64,000 bases of DNA from Siphonodentalium dalli (Eukaryota; Mollusca; Scaphopoda; Gadilida; Siphonodentaliidae): positions 272,979,426 to 273,043,425 of the forward strand of contig CP136063.1 of the NCBI GenBank assembly GCA_032622095.1, written 5' to 3'. Of this stretch, positions 60,367-64,000 are shown in pieces. Position 1 is the stretch's first letter; every line of letters begins with the position of its first letter. The notes under the pieces are model-generated. The model was not told the DNA's origin. It saw only the letters and a list, made by a program, of their open reading frames with translations, and did not search any database. A program made the position numbers and the translations under genes.

Positions 60367-62601
60367 GACTAACAATGGACGTTCTTTGTTGGTTACATAC
60401 CAGGAGTAAGACTATCAATGAGCGTTCTTTATTTGTAACATACAAGGAATAGACTAACAATGAACGCTCTTTATTAGTAACATACCAGGAATAAGACTAA
60501 CAATGAGCGTTCGCTATTTGTAACATACCAGGAATAAGACTAACAATGAACGCTCTTTATGTGTAACATACCAGGAATAAGACTAACAATGAACGATTTT
60601 ATTTGTAACATACCATGAATATACTAACAAGGAACGCTCTTTATTTCTAACATACCATGACTAATACTAACAATGAACGGTCTTATTTTTAACATACAAT
60701 GAGTAAGACTAACATTGAACGCTCTGTATTTGTAACATACCAGGAATAAGACTAACAATGAACGCTCTTTATTTGTAACATACCATGAACAAGAATAACA
60801 ATGGACGATCTTTATTTGTAACATACCACGAATAGACTAACAATGAACGCTCTTCAATTGTAACATACCAGGAATAGACTAACAATGAACGCTCTTTATT
60901 TGTAACATACCAGGAATAGACTAACAATGAACGCTCTTTATTTGTAACATACCAGGGATAGACCAACAATTAACGCTCTTTATTTGTAATATACCATGAA
61001 TAGACTAACAATGAACGTTCTTTATTTGTAACATACCATGAATAAACTAACAATGAACGTTCTTTATTTGTAACATACCAGGAATAAGACAAACAATGAA
61101 CGCTCTTTATTTGTAACATACCAGGAATAGTCTTACAATGAACGCTCTTTATTTGTAACATAACATGAATAGACTAGCAATGAACGCTCTTTATTAGTAA
61201 CATACCAGGAATATAATAACAATGAATGCTCTTTATTTGTAACATACCAGGAATAGACTTACAATGAACGCTCTTTATTTGGAACATACCATGAATAGAC
61301 TAAAAATGAACGTTCTTTATTTGTAACATACCAGGAATAGAGTAACAATGAACGCTCTTTATTTGTAACATACCAGGAATAGACTAACAATGAACGCTCT
61401 TTATTTGTAACTTACCAGGAATAGACTAACAATGAACGTTCTTTATTTGTAACATACCAGGAATAGACCAACAATGAGCGTTCTTTATTTGTAGCATATT
61501 AGGAGTAAGACTAACAATGAAAGTTCTTTATTTTTAACATACAATGAGTAAGACTAACAATGCACGCTCTATATTTGTAACATACCAGGCATAATACTAA
61601 CAATGAACGATCTTTATTTGTAACATACCATGAATATATTAACAATGAACGCTTTTTATGTGTATCATACCAGGAATAAGACTAACAATGAACGCTCTTT
61701 ATTTGTAACATACCATGAATAAGAATAACAATGGACGCTCATTATTGGTATGTGAATGATCTTTATTTGTAACATACCATGATTAAGACTAACAATGGAC
61801 GTACTTTGTTGGTTACATACCAGGAATAAGACAGGCAATGAACGCTCTTTATTTGTAACATACCATGAATAAGACTAGCAATGGCCTTTCGTTGTTGGTT
61901 AAATACCAGGAATAAGACTAGCAATGAACGCTCTTTATTTGTAACATACCAGGAGTAAGACTAACAATGAACGCTCTTTATTGGTAACATACCAGGAGTA
62001 AGACTAACAATGGACGTTCTTTGTTGGTTACATACCAGGGATAAGACTAGCAATGAACGCTCTTTATTTGTAACATACCATGAATAAGACTAACAATGGA
62101 CGTTCTTTGTTGGTTACATACCAGGAATAAGACTAGCAATGAACGCTCTTTATTTGTAACATATCAGGAGTAAGACTAACAATGAACGCTCTTTATTTGT
62201 AACTTACCAAGAGTAAGACTAACAATGGACGTTATTTGTTGTTTACATACCAGGGATAAGACTAGCAATGAACGCTCTTTATTTGTAACATGCAATGAAT
62301 AAGACTAACAATTGACGTTCTTTGTTGGTTACATACCAGAAATAAGACTAGCAATGAACGCTCTTTATTTTTAACATACCATGAATAAGACTAACAATGG
62401 ACGTTCTTTGTTGGTTACATACCAGGATTAAGACTAGCAATGAACGCTCTTTATTTCTAACATACAATGAGTAAGACTAACTATGAACGCGCTTTATTTG
62501 TAACATACCAGGAATAAACTAACAATGGACGTTCTTTGTTGGTTACATACCAGGAATAGATTATCAGTGGACGCTCTTTATTTGTAACATACCATGAATA
62601 A
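60367..62601 (+). repeat. Satellite higher-order repeat, rearranged copy 5 (2235 bp)
   Basis: Phase 1-19 is present but has lost about four monomers (171 bp in total). Then about 61000-61560 holds more uniform monomers that do not follow the unit order. Phase ~12-15 follows at about 61560-61730. From 61735 the order jumps to phase 71 and runs to 90. Confidence 0.85.
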
Positions 62602-64000
62602 GACTAACAATGGACGTTCTTTGTTGGTTACATACCAGGAGTAAGACTATCAATGAGCGTTCTTTATTTGTAACATACAAGGAATAGACTAACAATGAAC
62701 GCTCTTTATTAGTAACATACCAGGAATAAGACTAACAATGAGCGTTCGCTATTTGTAACATACCAGGAATAAGACTAACAATGAGCGTTCTTTATTTGTA
62801 ACATACCATGACTAAGACTGACAATGCACGGTATTTATTGGTAACATACAATGAGTAGACTTACAATGAACGCTCTTTATGTGTAACATACCAGGAATAA
62901 GACTAACAATGAACGATCTTTATTTGTAACATACCATGAATATACTAACAAGGAACGCTCTTTATTTCTAACATACCATGACTAATACTAACAATGAACG
63001 GTCTTATTTTTAACATACAATGAGTAAGACTAACATTGAACGCTCTGTATTTGTAACATACCAGGCATAAGACTAACAATGAACGATCTTTATTTGTAAC
63101 ATACCATGAATATACTAACAATGAACGCTTGTTATGTGTATCATACCAGGAATAAGACTAACAATGAACGCTCTTTATTTGTAACATACCAGGGATAGAC
63201 CAACAATTAACGCTCTTTATTTGTAAAATACCATGAATATACTAACAAGGAACGCTCTTTGTTTGTAACATACAAGGAGTAAGACTAACAATGAACGCTC
63301 TTTATTTGTAACATACCAGGCATAGACTAAATAACAATGAGCGTTATTTATTTGTAACAAACCAGGAATAGACTAACAATGAACGCTCTTTATTTTTAAC
63401 ATACAATGTGTAAGACTAACAATGAACGCTCTTTATTTGTAACATACCAGGAATAAGACTAACAATGAACGATCTTTATTTGTAACATACCATGAATATA
63501 CTAACAATGAACGCTCTTTATTCGTAACATACCAGGAATAAGACTAACAATGAATGATCTTTATTGGTAACATACCAGGCATAGACTAACAATGAACGCT
63601 CATTATTGGTTATTTACCAGGAGGTGACTAACAGTGAACGCTCTTTATTTGTAACATACCATGAATAAGACTAACAATGGACGTTCTTTGTTGGTTACAT
63701 ACCAGGAATAGACTAACAATGGGCATTCTATATTGGTAACATACCAGGAGTAAGACTAACAATGAACGCTCTTTATTTATAACATACCAGGAATAGACTA
63801 ACAATGAGCGTTCTTCATTTGTAACATACCAGGAGTAAGACTAACAATGAACGCTCTTTATTTTTAACATACCAGGAATAGACTATATAGCAATGAACGT
63901 TCTTTATTTGTAACATACTAGGAATAGACTAACAATGAACGCTCTTTATTTGTAACATACCAGGAATAGACTAACAATGAACGTTCTTTATTTGTAACAT
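62602..64000 (+). repeat. Satellite higher-order repeat, partial rearranged copy 6
   Basis: Follows phases 1-14, skips to about phase 19 near 63185, skips again from phase 26 to about 31 near 63510, and reaches about phase 42-43 at the window end. Each skip removes whole monomers in register, as unequal exchange between monomers would. Confidence 0.85.

Larger units (their letters stand above)
45001..64000 (+). repeat. 42/43-bp satellite array, continuing past the window
   Basis: Monomers begin AACATACCAGGAATA(A)GAC, continue ACAATG and a GAACGCTC-type core, and end CTTTATTTGT. The extra A makes the 43-bp form. The monomer consensus is about one-third GC. Roughly 445 monomers fit here. From 45002 on they are arranged as a 3852-bp higher-order unit (copies listed separately). 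No gene is supported. The array reaches position 64000, so its right border is unknown. Confidence 0.97.

Noticed and set aside
45001-64000. CRISPR array
   Set aside because: Monomers are contiguous and similar throughout, with no unique spacers. The neighbourhood contains eukaryotic LINE, YR and hAT-type elements.

Overview
The window looks like gene-poor, repeat-dominated chromatin of a metazoan, most likely a marine invertebrate. The reasons are several decayed non-LTR retrotransposon lineages, a DIRS/Ngaro-type tyrosine-recombinase retrotransposon, a non-autonomous hAT-type DNA transposon, many minisatellites, an AT-rich background and recurrent ACATGTAC-type words. No bacterial, plasmid or phage architecture is present. 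A lophotrochozoan such as a mollusc is my guess, but nothing here proves it. I find no complete host gene. The only host-like coding candidate is one possible exon of a small secreted cysteine-rich peptide (16493-16671).

Layout. 1-7.9 kb: no gene, a ~155-bp tandem repeat (1268-2400) and two pairs of old duplicated blocks (3.1-5.1 kb). 7.9-11.4 kb: a CR1/L2/Jockey-like LINE with endonuclease, reverse transcriptase (RT) and C-terminal pieces, broken by many stops and frameshifts and with an altered catalytic motif. 11.8-12.4 kb: a LINE gag fragment with zinc knuckles. 13.2-15.5 kb: three tandem-repeat fields. 16.9-18.0 kb and 20.9-22.2 kb: further LINE remnants on opposite strands. 22.4 kb, 29.7 kb and 30.2 kb: clusters of TGTTCA/TGAACA palindromes that look like one dispersed repeat. 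24.8-25.3 kb: a 37-bp GC-rich minisatellite. 25.66-29.50 kb: a Tx1/L1-like LINE with a 17-bp target-site duplication and an inverted 5' segment, the signature of twin priming. 30.4-31.7 kb: a 5'-truncated LINE with a 388-codon open stretch.

31.9-44.1 kb is a nested region. Two inverted copies of one repeat family (32.2-33.5 kb and 41.9-44.1 kb) flank 8.4 kb that contains a degraded DIRS/Ngaro-type element on the minus strand (AT-hook gag, RT, RNase H, tyrosine recombinase). The right-hand copy is interrupted by a 1180-bp hAT-type element with a 16-bp terminal inverted repeat and a perfect 8-bp target-site duplication. The left-hand copy preserves the empty site.

44.55-64.0 kb is one continuous satellite of 42/43-bp monomers. 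It opens with ~445 bp in one orientation, flips at ~45000 and runs to the window edge. After the flip it is organised as a 3852-bp higher-order repeat (HOR) of 90 monomers plus one truncated remnant. Three consecutive copies have exactly that length. The first copy lacks one monomer and the last two are rearranged. Almost every monomer carries a single CpG at the same place. The long minus-strand frames across the array follow from the 42-bp period and are not treated as genes. The satellite is the most striking structure in the window. The rest reads as layered transposon insertion next to it, as expected near a heterochromatic or pericentromeric block (inference).
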